Of a stretch of DNA of 64,000 bases, positions 19,299 through 27,882 are shown piece by piece. The stretch comes from Mycobacterium sp. Z3061 (lineage in GTDB: Bacteria > Actinomycetota > Actinomycetes > Mycobacteriales > Mycobacteriaceae). The DNA is taken from the NCBI RefSeq assembly GCF_031583025.1, contig NZ_CP134062.1, positions 4,278,001 to 4,342,000 of the forward strand, read 5' to 3'. A model generated the notes under the pieces. It was not told the DNA's origin. It did no database searches and was given only the letters and a program-made list of their open reading frames with translations. Made by a program: the position numbers and the translations under genes. The first letter of the stretch is position 1; every line of letters begins with the position of its first letter.

Positions 19299-21635
19299 TC
19301 ACTCCTCCGGAACGGAATCGTCCTCAGCGAGAGTGAAGTAATTCTCCTCCTCCTGGACGAAGTGCAGCCGCAGCAGGGTGTACAGCCCGTACAGGCACGC
19401 CAACAGGTCGTCGACCTGATCGGGCTGTATCGCGCCGGCCGCCTGCGCCTGGGCCAGGTGGGTGCCGATGCGATCGGCAAGTCGTTTGATCTCCGCATGG
19501 GTGCGGCTCATCGTGGCGGTCGCCTCGCTGCTGCCGAGTGGGCCGGCCAAAGCCGGGTACAGCTGGGTCTCTTCGGCCTCTTCGTGCGGCAGGATCCGGT
19601 CGACAAGCAGGGTGTGCACGGCGGCCAGAGACTCCAGCGGAAGCGCGTCCGTCCCGCTCGCCAGACGATTGGCGCTGTCGCGCAGCAGGCCGATGGTGTC
19701 CCGCAAGGCGTCGTGCTCAGCGGCGAAGCGGAGCAGCATTTGCTCGGTCTGCGCGTCCACCTGCACGTCGCTGGCCGGATTGCCGCGCAGGGCCCGCAGC
19801 GCATTGAGAATCACCGCGACGTCGATGCCCTCTTGCAACAGCGCACCCCCGGCCGGGGGCAGCCAGCCCAGCGCGGCGATCACCATCGCGATCAGCGACA
19901 GGCTCATGCCGACGACGGCACTCTGCACGGCTATGCGGCGCGACCAGCGGGCGATGTCCATCGCGTCGGCCAGCCGGTCCAGGCGGTCCGTGGTCAGCAC
20001 GATGTCGGCGGCCTCCGAGGACGCGGTGGCTCCCCGCGCGCCCATCGCCACGCCGACGGTGGCCGCGGCCAGTGCCGGCGCATCGTTGATCCCGTCGCCG
20101 ACCATCACCGTCACCGCGCGTTCGCTCTCCTCGCGTACGGCGGCGAATTTGTCCTCGGGCGTCTGGTCGGCACGGACCTCGTCCAGTCCCAGAATGTTGG
20201 CGACGTCGCGAGTGGGTTCGGCGCGGTCTCCGGTGAGCATGAGCAGCCGCTCGAGTCCGGCCTCGCGCAGCCGGCGCACCGTCCGCGGCGCGTGCCGGCG
20301 CAGCGGATCCCGCAGTAACACCGCTCCCGCAGCGGCGCCGTCGACGCTGATCCACGCGATCCCGGCTCCGTCCAGCCGGGCGCGACTGATCACCGATGTG
20401 GTCCATCCGCCGGCCAGCTCGCCGGCGGGCACCTTGCCGACCATCACGCGATGCCCGTCCACCGTCGCGGTCACACCCTGCCCCGGCTGCTCGACCATGT
20501 CAGCGGGTACTGACAGCTCCAGCTTCCTGCTCAGAGCCTCGGTGACGATGGCCTCGGCGAGCACGTGGGGAGAGAACTGATCCACCGAGGCGCTCAACCG
20601 CAGGATCTCGGCAGCGTCCCGCCCCGGTCCGGCCACCACGTCGACCACGGTCGGGCGTCCCATCGTCAGGGTGCCGGTCTTGTCCATCACCAGAGTCTTG
20701 GCGTGACCCAGGTTTTCCAGCGCTCCCCCACCCCGGATCACCACCCCGGCCCGCGAAGCCCGGGACAACCCCGAGACTATCGCCACCGGCGCGGCAAGCA
20801 GCAACGGACACGGGGTCGCCACGACCAGCACCGCGACGGCGCGCACCGCCGACCCACTGGCCAGCCACGCGGCACCGGCCACCACCAAGGTCAGGGGAAG
20901 GAACCAGACCGCGAAACGGTCGGCCAACCGGACGATGGGCGCGTTGAGCGCACCGGCCTGCTGCGCCAGCCGCACGATTCCCGCGTAGGTGCTGTCAGCG
21001 GCGGTGGCGCGGGCCTCGAACTCGAAAGCGTTGCCGGCGTTGACCACACCGCTGCGCACCGTTTCACCGGTCGCACGCTCGACCAGCTGCGGCTCACCGG
21101 TCAGCGCGGACTCGTCGAGGACGGCGACCTCGTCGGTGACCCGCCCGTCCACCGGCACCACCTCACCGGGCCCGACCACCAGCACGTCGCCGACCGCCAC
21201 CTCGGCCAGGTCGATCATGCTGATCTGCGTTCCGACCCGGCGCCGCGCGAAACGCGGCGCGCGGTCCAGCAGCGCCCTCAGGTCGCGAGTCGCCCGGCGC
21301 TCGGCCGCGGAGTCCAACGCCCGGCCGCCGGCGAACATCACCGCGATCAGCGCGCCGGCCAGATACTCGCGCACCCACAGCGTGCCGACCAGCGACAGCA
21401 CCGCGATGACGTCGACGCCGACACGGCCCCTGCGCAACGCCACCAAGACCCAGAACAGTGCCGGTCCGGTCGCGGCAATGGTGCCGGCGATCCAGCACGC
21501 GTCGGCGACAGTGTGCCAGCCCGCCAGCCAGGCGGCGCCGCCGAGCGCCAGGGCGCTGACGACGAACACGGTCAAGAGCGGCCCGAACACCAGGCGTAAG
21601 CGCGCTATCAGACTTGGCGCTGCAGTGCCATCCAC
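19299..21635 (-). CDS. P1B-type metal ATPase fused to a C-terminal hemerythrin domain
   Basis: 778 aa, GTG start. Membrane segments occur at about 14-40, 46-67, 73-103 and beyond. The A-domain has ALTGEP (177-182), the metal-site helix has TPCP (C276), the phosphorylation motif is DKTGTLT (D318), and MVGDGINDAPAL is present, all diagnostic of a heavy-metal P-type ATPase. No N-terminal HMA metal-binding domain exists. The last about 140 residues form a hemerythrin/HHE helical bundle with His/Glu ligands in AEHDALR, ILPHEEAEETQLYP, RTHAEI and LHFVQEEENYF. Hemerythrin domains bind di-iron and sense O2, NO or iron, so export may be gated by redox or iron; that is inference. Cargo is not assignable. 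Confidence 0.9.
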   Translation of the reverse strand: MDGTAAPSLIARLRLVFGPLLTVFVVSALALGGAAWLAGWHTVADACWIAGTIAATGPALFWVLVALRRGRVGVDVIAVLSLVGTLWVREYLAGALIAVMFAGGRALDSAAERRATRDLRALLDRAPRFARRRVGTQISMIDLAEVAVGDVLVVGPGEVVPVDGRVTDEVAVLDESALTGEPQLVERATGETVRSGVVNAGNAFEFEARATAADSTYAGIVRLAQQAGALNAPIVRLADRFAVWFLPLTLVVAGAAWLASGSAVRAVAVLVVATPCPLLLAAPVAIVSGLSRASRAGVVIRGGGALENLGHAKTLVMDKTGTLTMGRPTVVDVVAGPGRDAAEILRLSASVDQFSPHVLAEAIVTEALSRKLELSVPADMVEQPGQGVTATVDGHRVMVGKVPAGELAGGWTTSVISRARLDGAGIAWISVDGAAAGAVLLRDPLRRHAPRTVRRLREAGLERLLMLTGDRAEPTRDVANILGLDEVRADQTPEDKFAAVREESERAVTVMVGDGINDAPALAAATVGVAMGARGATASSEAADIVLTTDRLDRLADAMDIARWSRRIAVQSAVVGMSLSLIAMVIAALGWLPPAGGALLQEGIDVAVILNALRALRGNPASDVQVDAQTEQMLLRFAAEHDALRDTIGLLRDSANRLASGTDALPLESLAAVHTLLVDRILPHEEAEETQLYPALAGPLGSSEATATMSRTHAEIKRLADRIGTHLAQAQAAGAIQPDQVDDLLACLYGLYTLLRLHFVQEEENYFTLAEDDSVPEE

Positions 21636-21717
21636 CGGAATTTCCTAATGCTCACCCGTCGATTATTTACCCTCTGCGCGGCAAACCCTCTGCCGCTCAC
21701 CGTGTGGACGTGGCACA

Positions 21718-22599
21718 GTGAACGCCGTGTCCAACAGTGGTGAATCAGCCGAGCACAACCTGCGTGAAATCGACACTCCGGTAGGCACTTTGCGTTACTA
21801 CGACTCCGGCGGCACCGGACCGGTGGTGTTGTTCCTGCACGGATCGGGTCCCGGTGTCAGTGGCTGGCGCAACTTTCGTGGGGTGCTGCCGACGTTCGCC
21901 AGGCACTTCCGGTGCCTGATCCTGGAATTCCCCGGCTTCGGCGTCACCGACGACTTCGGCGGTCACCCGATGATCACCGCCCAGGGGGTCGTGGCGCCGT
22001 TCCTGGACGCACTCGGGGTGGCCCGCGTGCACATCGTCGGCAACTCGATGGGCGGCGGCGTCGGCATCAACTTCGCCATCCGTTACCCCGACCGCATCGA
22101 CCGGTTGGTCACGATCGGCGGCATCGGCACCAACACCTTCAGCCCCGGTCCGAGCGAGGGCATCCGGCTGCTGCAGGAGTTCACCGAGGACCCCACCCGG
22201 CAACGGCTGGTCGACTGGCTCAAGTCGATGGTCTACGACCAGTCGCTGGTCACCGAGGAACTGATCGAGGAGCGCTGGCAGTTGGCCACCGACCCCGAGA
22301 CGCTGGCCTCCGCCCGTCGCATGTACGGCAAGGCCGCGTACGCGGCGATGATCGCGGCGATGGGTGCGACCGACCGGCCGATGCCGTGGGCGGTCATGCA
22401 CAAGGTGGTCGCCCCCACGCTGCTGACGTGGGGGCGCGACGACCGGGTGAGCCCCCTGGACATGGCGATCATCCCGATGCGCACCATCCCCAACGCCGAA
22501 CTGCATGTGTTTCCCAACTGCGGTCACTGGGCGATGATCGAGGCGAAGGCGGCGTTCGAAAGCACCGTCCTGGCGTTTCTTTCGCGCCTTTCGAGCTAG
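21718..22599 (+). CDS. HsaD/BphD-like meta-cleavage product hydrolase
   Basis: 293 aa alpha/beta hydrolase, GTG start. Features of the C-C bond hydrolase family are clear: oxyanion-hole HGSGPGVSGW, nucleophile elbow GNSMGGG, acid in WGRDDRVSP and catalytic histidine in NCGHWAMIE. Such enzymes cleave vinylogous 1,5-diketones formed by extradiol dioxygenases; HsaD does this in cholesterol ring degradation. No extradiol dioxygenase is encoded in this window, so the substrate could be a different diketone or ester. Its stop overlaps by 3 bp the convergent SnoaL-like gene. Neighbours (Baeyer-Villiger oxygenase, HsaA-like hydroxylase) support a ring-degradation role. Confidence 0.85.
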   Translation: MNAVSNSGESAEHNLREIDTPVGTLRYYDSGGTGPVVLFLHGSGPGVSGWRNFRGVLPTFARHFRCLILEFPGFGVTDDFGGHPMITAQGVVAPFLDALGVARVHIVGNSMGGGVGINFAIRYPDRIDRLVTIGGIGTNTFSPGPSEGIRLLQEFTEDPTRQRLVDWLKSMVYDQSLVTEELIEERWQLATDPETLASARRMYGKAAYAAMIAAMGATDRPMPWAVMHKVVAPTLLTWGRDDRVSPLDMAIIPMRTIPNAELHVFPNCGHWAMIEAKAAFESTVLAFLSRLSS

Positions 22600-23060
22600 A
22601 GGTCCCGGATCAGCAAGGCGTGTGCCTCGGGGTTGCCGTCCAGCACGCGGCTGGTGCGGACGCTGATCCGCCACTGCCCGTCGATCCGCCGCAGCGCGAA
22701 ATGGTTTGCGGTAGCCCGCCATACGCGATAGCCGTCGCCGTCTCGCACCAGCACCAGCGACTCGCACACCGCCACTGCGGTGTCGCCGTCGACCGTCACC
22801 ACAGCCGGGCCCAGGAAGTGGCTGCACCCGTGCGCCACCATCTTCTGATGCGCCTTGGAGTCGACCATCGCGCGCACCTCGTCGCGGCTCTCCATGCGCA
22901 TCAGGTCGACGTCATAGACACCGTCTTCCGCCCACAGGCGCGCGGTCGCGCCGGAGTCACCGGCGTCGACCGCCGGGCCGTAGGAGGCGATCAGCCGGGC
23001 GATGTCGCGCTCGTCCTCCAGTCGTCGGATGCGGCCGAGCAGGTCTTCGATCCCGGTCAT
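22596..23060 (-). CDS. SnoaL/NTF2-like protein
   Basis: 154 aa, cone-shaped NTF2-like fold. It opens with the family pattern RIRRLEDERDIARLIASYGPAVDAGD, then LWAEDGVYDVD, and has a late RIDGQWRISVRTSRVLDG strand. SnoaL-like proteins are isomerases, dehydratases or hydroxylating partners for polyketide and steroid substrates; which applies is not visible. It is translationally coupled to the upstream monooxygenase (ATGA at 23057-23060), so it probably acts on that enzyme's substrate or product. Confidence 0.82.
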   Translation of the reverse strand: MTGIEDLLGRIRRLEDERDIARLIASYGPAVDAGDSGATARLWAEDGVYDVDLMRMESRDEVRAMVDSKAHQKMVAHGCSHFLGPAVVTVDGDTAVAVCESLVLVRDGDGYRVWRATANHFALRRIDGQWRISVRTSRVLDGNPEAHALLIRDL

Positions 23061-24673
23061 TTCGTACCGGGCTTCTTGACGAGCTCGAACCCTTTGTAGC
23101 CGGCGTCGGCGACCTCCGCGCAGATCTGGTTGTAGGTGGCGAAGCCGCCGATGAACAACATGAAACCCCTTGGCTTTCCGGGCACGTTGGCCCCCATGTA
23201 CCACGAGTTCGCCTTGGTGAACAGCGTCGCGTCGGCCAGTCGCGCACATTCCGCGCCCCAGCTGTCCACCGCTTCGGCGCCGGCTTCTATTGCGGAATAT
23301 CCGTGGCTGTCCAGGTATCCGATGGCGTCGGCGATCCAGTTCACCTGCGCTTCGGCGTGCAACACCATGTTGGCCAGGACGGCCGGCGCCCCAGGCCCCG
23401 ATATCACGAACAAATTGGGAAAGCCGTCGATGCCCAGGCCGAGGTAGCTGCGCGGCCCGCGCGCCCACCGGTCGCGCAGTCTGGCGCCGTCCCGCCCGAC
23501 GATGTCGATCTTGGCCAGCGCCCCGGTCAGTGCGTCGAAACCGGTTGCGAAAACGATCATGTCGAGGTCGTAGTGCTGTTCGGTGGTGTTGATGCCGCTG
23601 CGGTCCACCGATTCGATCGGGGTGGCACGCACACTCACCAGTGTCACGTTGGGTTGGTTGAAGGTCTGAAAGTAGTTGCTGTCGGTGCATATTCGCTTCG
23701 TCCCGATCGGGTGGTCGGTCGGGATCAGCAGGTCGGCAACCGCCGGGTCGCTGATGACCGCGCGAACCTTCCCCTCGTAGAACTCGCGGGCGGCTTCGTT
23801 GGCGGCCGGGTCGATGGTCTGGTCGGGAAACGTCTTGGAGTACAGCACTCCGCCCAGTTGCCAACGCTTTTCGAATGCGGCACGCCGCTCTTCAGCGCTG
23901 TGCTCCATGGCCGGCTTGGCCGCGGTGATGTGCGGTGATCCCCCACCGCTGCGCCACGACAGGCGGCGGCGCTCCGGGTAACCGCGCTTGATCTCGTCGA
24001 GTTCCTGCGCGGACAGCGGTCGGTTGCCGGCCGGGACGCTGAAATTCGGGGTGCGCTGGAAAACGGTCAGGTGCGCGGCCTGCTCGGCGATGATCGGAAT
24101 CGACTGAATGCCTGAGGATCCGGTGCCGATGACGGCGACCCGCTTACCGGTGAAGTCGACGGGGTCGTGCGGCCAGTGCGCGGTGTGGTAGATCTCACCC
24201 GCGAACGTGTCGAGTCCGGGGAACTGCGGCGTCATGGCATCCGACAGCGGGCCGGTCGCCATCACCACGAACCGCGTCGTGAGCTGGTTTCCGCTGTGGG
24301 TGCTGATGGTCCAGTTCAGCGCGTCCTCATCGAAGCTGGCCGAGATGACTCGGGTCTGGAACTCGATGTCGCGGCGCAGGTCGAGCTTGTCGGCAACCCA
24401 GTTCAGGTAGCGCAGGATTTCGGCCTGGGTCGCGTACTTCTCGGTCCAGTCCCACTCCTGCTGAAGCTCCTCAGAGAACGAATAGCAGTAGTCGACGCTC
24501 TCGACGTCGCAACGGGCGCCGGGATAGCGGTTGTAGTACCAGGTGCCGCCAAGCTCGGGGGCGGCCTCGATCACCCGGACCCGCAAGCCCTGGGCGCGAA
24601 GCTTGTGCAGGGCATACAGACCGGCGAAGCCGGCACCCACCACCACCACATCCGTCGCTTGCTCAGCACTCAC
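23057..24673 (-). CDS. Baeyer-Villiger flavin monooxygenase
   Basis: 538 aa from GTG 24673. It has the FAD Rossmann motif VVVGAGFAGLYALHKLR (10-26), the GGTWYYNRYPGARCDVES segment, the Baeyer-Villiger fingerprint FAGEIYHTAHWP (157-168, FxGxxxHxxxWP) and the NADPH motif VIGTGSSGIQ (181-190). It inserts oxygen next to a ketone, giving an ester or lactone. GTG 24673 was selected because the Rossmann strand begins about eight residues later; an ATG 56 bp further upstream would add an unrelated leader. It forms an operon with the SnoaL gene and is divergent from the HsaA-like hydroxylase. Substrate is probably cyclic or steroid ketones, inferred from context. Confidence 0.9.
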   Translation of the reverse strand: MSAEQATDVVVVGAGFAGLYALHKLRAQGLRVRVIEAAPELGGTWYYNRYPGARCDVESVDYCYSFSEELQQEWDWTEKYATQAEILRYLNWVADKLDLRRDIEFQTRVISASFDEDALNWTISTHSGNQLTTRFVVMATGPLSDAMTPQFPGLDTFAGEIYHTAHWPHDPVDFTGKRVAVIGTGSSGIQSIPIIAEQAAHLTVFQRTPNFSVPAGNRPLSAQELDEIKRGYPERRRLSWRSGGGSPHITAAKPAMEHSAEERRAAFEKRWQLGGVLYSKTFPDQTIDPAANEAAREFYEGKVRAVISDPAVADLLIPTDHPIGTKRICTDSNYFQTFNQPNVTLVSVRATPIESVDRSGINTTEQHYDLDMIVFATGFDALTGALAKIDIVGRDGARLRDRWARGPRSYLGLGIDGFPNLFVISGPGAPAVLANMVLHAEAQVNWIADAIGYLDSHGYSAIEAGAEAVDSWGAECARLADATLFTKANSWYMGANVPGKPRGFMLFIGGFATYNQICAEVADAGYKGFELVKKPGTK

Positions 24674-24802
24674 AAGGACCCACGTTAGGGCGTCTCGGCC
24701 ATCCGTCGATAGCAGAATCCCGGTCATCGGGCCGTAGGGGCGATTTTGAGCACCGACTGCGGTAGACCAGTAGACAGCCCCACAGAACGTTAGGACGACA
24801 GC

Positions 24803-25987
24803 ATGAGCGAGCGGGTACTCGACCGGGTCGTGGAGATGGCGGACCAACTGCGCGAGCAGGCGCCGGAGGCGGAGCGCATCGGCCGACTCACCGACGACAC
24901 GGTCAAGATGATGAAGGCGGCCGGGTTGATCCGCTTGCTGCAAACCAAGCAGTACCAGGGGTTCGAGGTGCACCCCCGGGAGTTCGCCGAGACGACGATG
25001 GCGACGGCGGCGCTGGACCCGGCCGCCGGCTGGATCGTCGGCGTGGTGGGTGTGCACCCGTACCAGTTGGCGTATGCGGACCCGAAGGTCGCCGCCGAGA
25101 TCTGGGCCGACGACGTCGACACCTGGATGGCCTCGCCCTACGCGCCGCAGGGTGTGGCCCGGCCGGTGGACGGTGGGTATGTCTTCAACGGCCGCTGGCA
25201 GTTCAGCTCGGGCACCGACCACTGCGACTGGATCATCCTTGGCGCGATGCTCGCTGACCCGCAGGGCGTGCCGCTGATGCCGCCCCAGATGCTGCACATG
25301 ATCCTGCCGCGCAAGGACTACGAGATCGTCGACGACTCGTGGAACGTGGTGGGCCTGCGCGGCACCGGCTCCAAGGACGTCATCGTCAAAGACGCGTTCG
25401 TGCCCACCTACCGGACCATGAACGCGACCAAGGTCATGGACGGCACCGCCCAGCGCGAGGCCGGCATGACCGAGCCGCTGTACCTGATGCCGTGGTCGAC
25501 GATGTTCCCGCTGGGCATCTCGGCGGCGACCATCGGGATTGCCGAGGGCGCGCTGGCCGCCCACCTGGACTACCAACGCGAGCGGGTCGGGGCCACCGGG
25601 ACCGCGATCAAGGACGACCCCTACGTCATGTACGCAATCGGGGAAGCCGCCGCCGACATCAATGCCGCCCGCCAGGAGCTCCTCGCCAACGCCGACCGGA
25701 TCTACGACATGGTCGCCGCCGGGAAGGAAGTGTCGTTCGCCGACCGTGCGGCCGGACGCCGCACCCAGGTGCGGGCGGTGTGGCGCGCGGTGTCGGCCGT
25801 TGACGAGATCTTCGCCCGGTCCGGCGGCAACGCCTCGCGGATGGACAAGCCGCTGCAGCGTTACTGGCGCGACGTGCACGTCGGTCAGATGCACGCGATC
25901 CATGTGCCCGGCTCCACCTACCATGCCGCCGCGCTGAGCTCATTCGGCGTCGAGCCTCCGATGGGTCCGCTGCGCGCACTGATCTAG
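24803..25987 (+). CDS. HsaA-like flavin-dependent hydroxylase (acyl-CoA dehydrogenase fold)
   Basis: 394 aa, ATG with AGGACG 10 bp upstream. The acyl-CoA-dehydrogenase-fold group D flavin monooxygenases are recognised by the N-terminal helical part (LTDDTVKMMKAAGLIRLLQTKQYQGFE), GRWQFSSGTDHCDWIILGAML, GLRGTGSKDVIVKDAFVP and the C-terminal DVHVGQMHAIHVPGSTYHAA. HsaA hydroxylates 3-HSA in cholesterol degradation using reduced flavin from a separate reductase; no reductase gene is adjacent. It could equally hydroxylate another phenol. Followed by a long perfect hairpin that separates it from the IclR gene. Confidence 0.85.
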   Translation: MSERVLDRVVEMADQLREQAPEAERIGRLTDDTVKMMKAAGLIRLLQTKQYQGFEVHPREFAETTMATAALDPAAGWIVGVVGVHPYQLAYADPKVAAEIWADDVDTWMASPYAPQGVARPVDGGYVFNGRWQFSSGTDHCDWIILGAMLADPQGVPLMPPQMLHMILPRKDYEIVDDSWNVVGLRGTGSKDVIVKDAFVPTYRTMNATKVMDGTAQREAGMTEPLYLMPWSTMFPLGISAATIGIAEGALAAHLDYQRERVGATGTAIKDDPYVMYAIGEAAADINAARQELLANADRIYDMVAAGKEVSFADRAAGRRTQVRAVWRAVSAVDEIFARSGGNASRMDKPLQRYWRDVHVGQMHAIHVPGSTYHAAALSSFGVEPPMGPLRALI

Positions 25988-26003
25988 GCAAGGCTACCCC
26001 CCG

Positions 26004-26061
26004 CGAGCAGACGCGAAATCGCACATTTCCCAGCGGAAATGTGCGATTTCGCGTCTGCTCG
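26004..26061. terminator. 27-bp perfect inverted repeat with 4-nt loop
   Basis: The left arm 26004-26030 is an exact reverse complement of 26035-26061, with loop CAGC. The arms hold GAGCAGACGCGAAATCGCAC. It lies 17 bp after the HsaA-like stop and 91 bp before the IclR start. There is no T-run, so it fits the U-tract-less hairpin terminators of mycobacteria or a dispersed palindromic repeat; I recall similar GAGCAGACGC hairpins at other mycobacterial gene ends but cannot verify this here. Confidence 0.75.
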
Positions 26062-26113
26062 GCAGGAGAGGTGAGTGACAGGGGCCACAGCGGTGTGATA
26101 CAAGTAGGCATAT

Positions 26114-26124
26114 TCCTATTAGGA
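26114..26124. promoter_or_regulatory. Possible IclR operator/promoter palindrome
   Basis: TCCTATTAGGA is a perfect 5-bp inverted repeat around one base in an AT-rich stretch (26109-26130), 28 bp upstream of the IclR start. Autoregulation is typical of the family; the assignment is tentative. Confidence 0.35.
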
Positions 26125-26151
26125 CTATATGCCGAGTGCCCGGGAGGATCC

Positions 26152-26952
26152 ATGACAGCCAGCGTCGACACCACCACCCCCAGCGCCGTCATCGACCGCA
26201 TTTCTCTTGTCCTCGACGCGTTCGACGGACCGGGACGGCTCACGCTCGCGCAGATCGTGCGACGCACCGGCCTGCCCCGGTCTTCGGCACACCGGATGCT
26301 CGAACGGCTGGTACAACTGCGTTGGCTGCGCCGCAGCGGCCGAGACTATGAGCTGGGCATGCGCCTGGTCGAGCTGGGATCGCTAGCCGTCCACCAGGAC
26401 CGCCTGGTGCGTGCCGCCAAGCCGCTCCTGGGCGAATTGCACCGTGCCACCGGACTTGTCGTGCACCTTGCGGTGCTCGATGGCTCAGACGTGGTCTACC
26501 TGGACAAGATCGGTGACCGGGTCTGCAATGGGCTTCCGACCCGCGTCGGCGGCCGTCAACCCGCGCACTGCACCGCGGTGGGCAAGGCCATACTCGCGTA
26601 CCGCGACGACGCTTCCCAGGTCGATCTGGGTGTCCGCAAGACCAGGTACTCGATCTCCACCAGTTCGCGGTTGGCGGCCGAACTGGCGAAGGTGCGCGCG
26701 CACGGTGTCGCGTTCGAGCGAGAGGAGTCGCTGCTCGGGTTCGGTTGTGTCGCAGCACCTATCGGTGATGCCGGCGAAGCCGTCGCTGCCGTCTCGGTAT
26801 GCGGCCCGATGAATCGCATGCGATTCGACCAACGGCTGACGGCGCCGGTACGCATGACCGCGATGGGCATCTGGCGCAACCTCGAGGGCGACTCAGTGGC
26901 GCCGACGTTGCAGCCGTTGCGTCCGCTGCGCCCCGCACTGCAGTACGCGTGA
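26152..26952 (+). CDS. IclR-family transcriptional regulator
   Basis: 266 aa from ATG 26152, preceded by GGAGGA. Residues about 10-75 are a winged helix-turn-helix (LTLAQIVRRTGLPRSSAHRMLERLVQLRWL). Residues about 85-255 are the IclR effector domain with GLVVHLAVLDGSDVVYLDKI, PAHCTAVGKAILAY and GVAFEREESLLGFGCVAAPI. It probably controls its own transcript with the downstream esterase and perhaps the flanking hydroxylase and monooxygenase genes. The effector is unknown; IclR members often bind aromatic or steroid intermediates. Confidence 0.92.
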   Translation: MTASVDTTTPSAVIDRISLVLDAFDGPGRLTLAQIVRRTGLPRSSAHRMLERLVQLRWLRRSGRDYELGMRLVELGSLAVHQDRLVRAAKPLLGELHRATGLVVHLAVLDGSDVVYLDKIGDRVCNGLPTRVGGRQPAHCTAVGKAILAYRDDASQVDLGVRKTRYSISTSSRLAAELAKVRAHGVAFEREESLLGFGCVAAPIGDAGEAVAAVSVCGPMNRMRFDQRLTAPVRMTAMGIWRNLEGDSVAPTLQPLRPLRPALQYA

Positions 26953-27869
26953 AGCTCGACCCTCAGGTCGCGGCGCTGCTCGACACACTGGACGCCGGTT
27001 TCCCTCCGGTGCACACGATGACGGGTGCGCAGGCGCGGGCGGTCATCCGTTCCCGACTGGTGCTGCCGGATGAGCCGGAACCGGTCGCTGAAATTCTCGA
27101 CGAGGTGGTTCCCGGACCCGGTGGGGATATTCCGGTGCGCATCTATCGGCCTGCCGGTGACGACGTGCCCGTCCTGATCTATGCGCACGGCGGTGGGTTC
27201 GTGTTCTGCGATCTGGACAGCCACGACGGATTGTGCCGCAGCATCGCGAATTTGATTCCAGCCGTGGTGGTTTCGGTGGGGTATCGGCTGGCGCCCGAAC
27301 ATCCGTGGCCGGCGGCGGCCGAGGATGTGTATGCGATTGCCGGTGTGGCGGCGAACGGGACCTTTGGCGGAGATCCGGGCCGGCTCGTGGTCGGAGGTGA
27401 CAGCGCGGGTGGGAACCTGGCCGCGGTGACCGCCTTGATGTCGCGTGATCGCGGTGGCCCTGAGCTGGCGGCACAATTGTTGATCTATCCCGTCATCGCG
27501 GCTGACTTCGACACCCAGTCCTACCGCCTGTTCGGCCGTGGCTTTTACAACCCGAAGCCGGCCATGCAGTGGTACTGGGACCAGTACGTGCCGACCGTCG
27601 CCGATCGGGTGCACCCGTACGTCGCGCCGGTGCACGGCGATCTACGCGGACTGCCGCCGGCCGTGTTGCTGATCGCCGGTCATGATCCGCTGCGGGATGA
27701 GGCACTTGCCTACGCTGCGCGGCTCGAATCGGCCGGAGTCTCGGTGACGCGGATTTACCTGGAGGGCGCGATACACGGCTTCATGTCCATTCCGACGCTG
27801 GATATCGCGCGCGAAGCGCGGGAGCGGGTGTGCGCACAGCTGGCGGCGGTGGTCGGTTCGGCTGGATGA
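26949..27869 (+). CDS. HSL-family (LipI/LipU-type) esterase
   Basis: 306 aa from GTG 26949, overlapping the IclR stop (GTGA). Hormone-sensitive-lipase family marks: oxyanion motif AHGGGFVFCD, YRLAPEHPWPAAAED, nucleophile GGDSAGGN, acid AGHDPLRDEA and histidine GAIHGFMSI. No signal peptide, so a cytosolic carboxylesterase. Coupled to the IclR regulator; an attractive but unproven role is hydrolysing the ester made by the nearby Baeyer-Villiger oxygenase. Confidence 0.9.
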   Translation: MKLDPQVAALLDTLDAGFPPVHTMTGAQARAVIRSRLVLPDEPEPVAEILDEVVPGPGGDIPVRIYRPAGDDVPVLIYAHGGGFVFCDLDSHDGLCRSIANLIPAVVVSVGYRLAPEHPWPAAAEDVYAIAGVAANGTFGGDPGRLVVGGDSAGGNLAAVTALMSRDRGGPELAAQLLIYPVIAADFDTQSYRLFGRGFYNPKPAMQWYWDQYVPTVADRVHPYVAPVHGDLRGLPPAVLLIAGHDPLRDEALAYAARLESAGVSVTRIYLEGAIHGFMSIPTLDIAREARERVCAQLAAVVGSAG

Positions 27870-27882
27870 TCTGCGTTGCTGT

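Noticed and set aside
17315-19336. 673-codon plus-strand open frame
   Set aside because: Runs antisense through the MprF-like gene and across the DosR boxes into another frame of the small membrane gene; low-complexity shadow.
24674-24802. AGAACGTTAGGA near the HsaA-like start as a KstR site
   Set aside because: The KstR palindrome TnnAACnnGTTnnA needs two bases between AAC and GTT; here they are adjacent.
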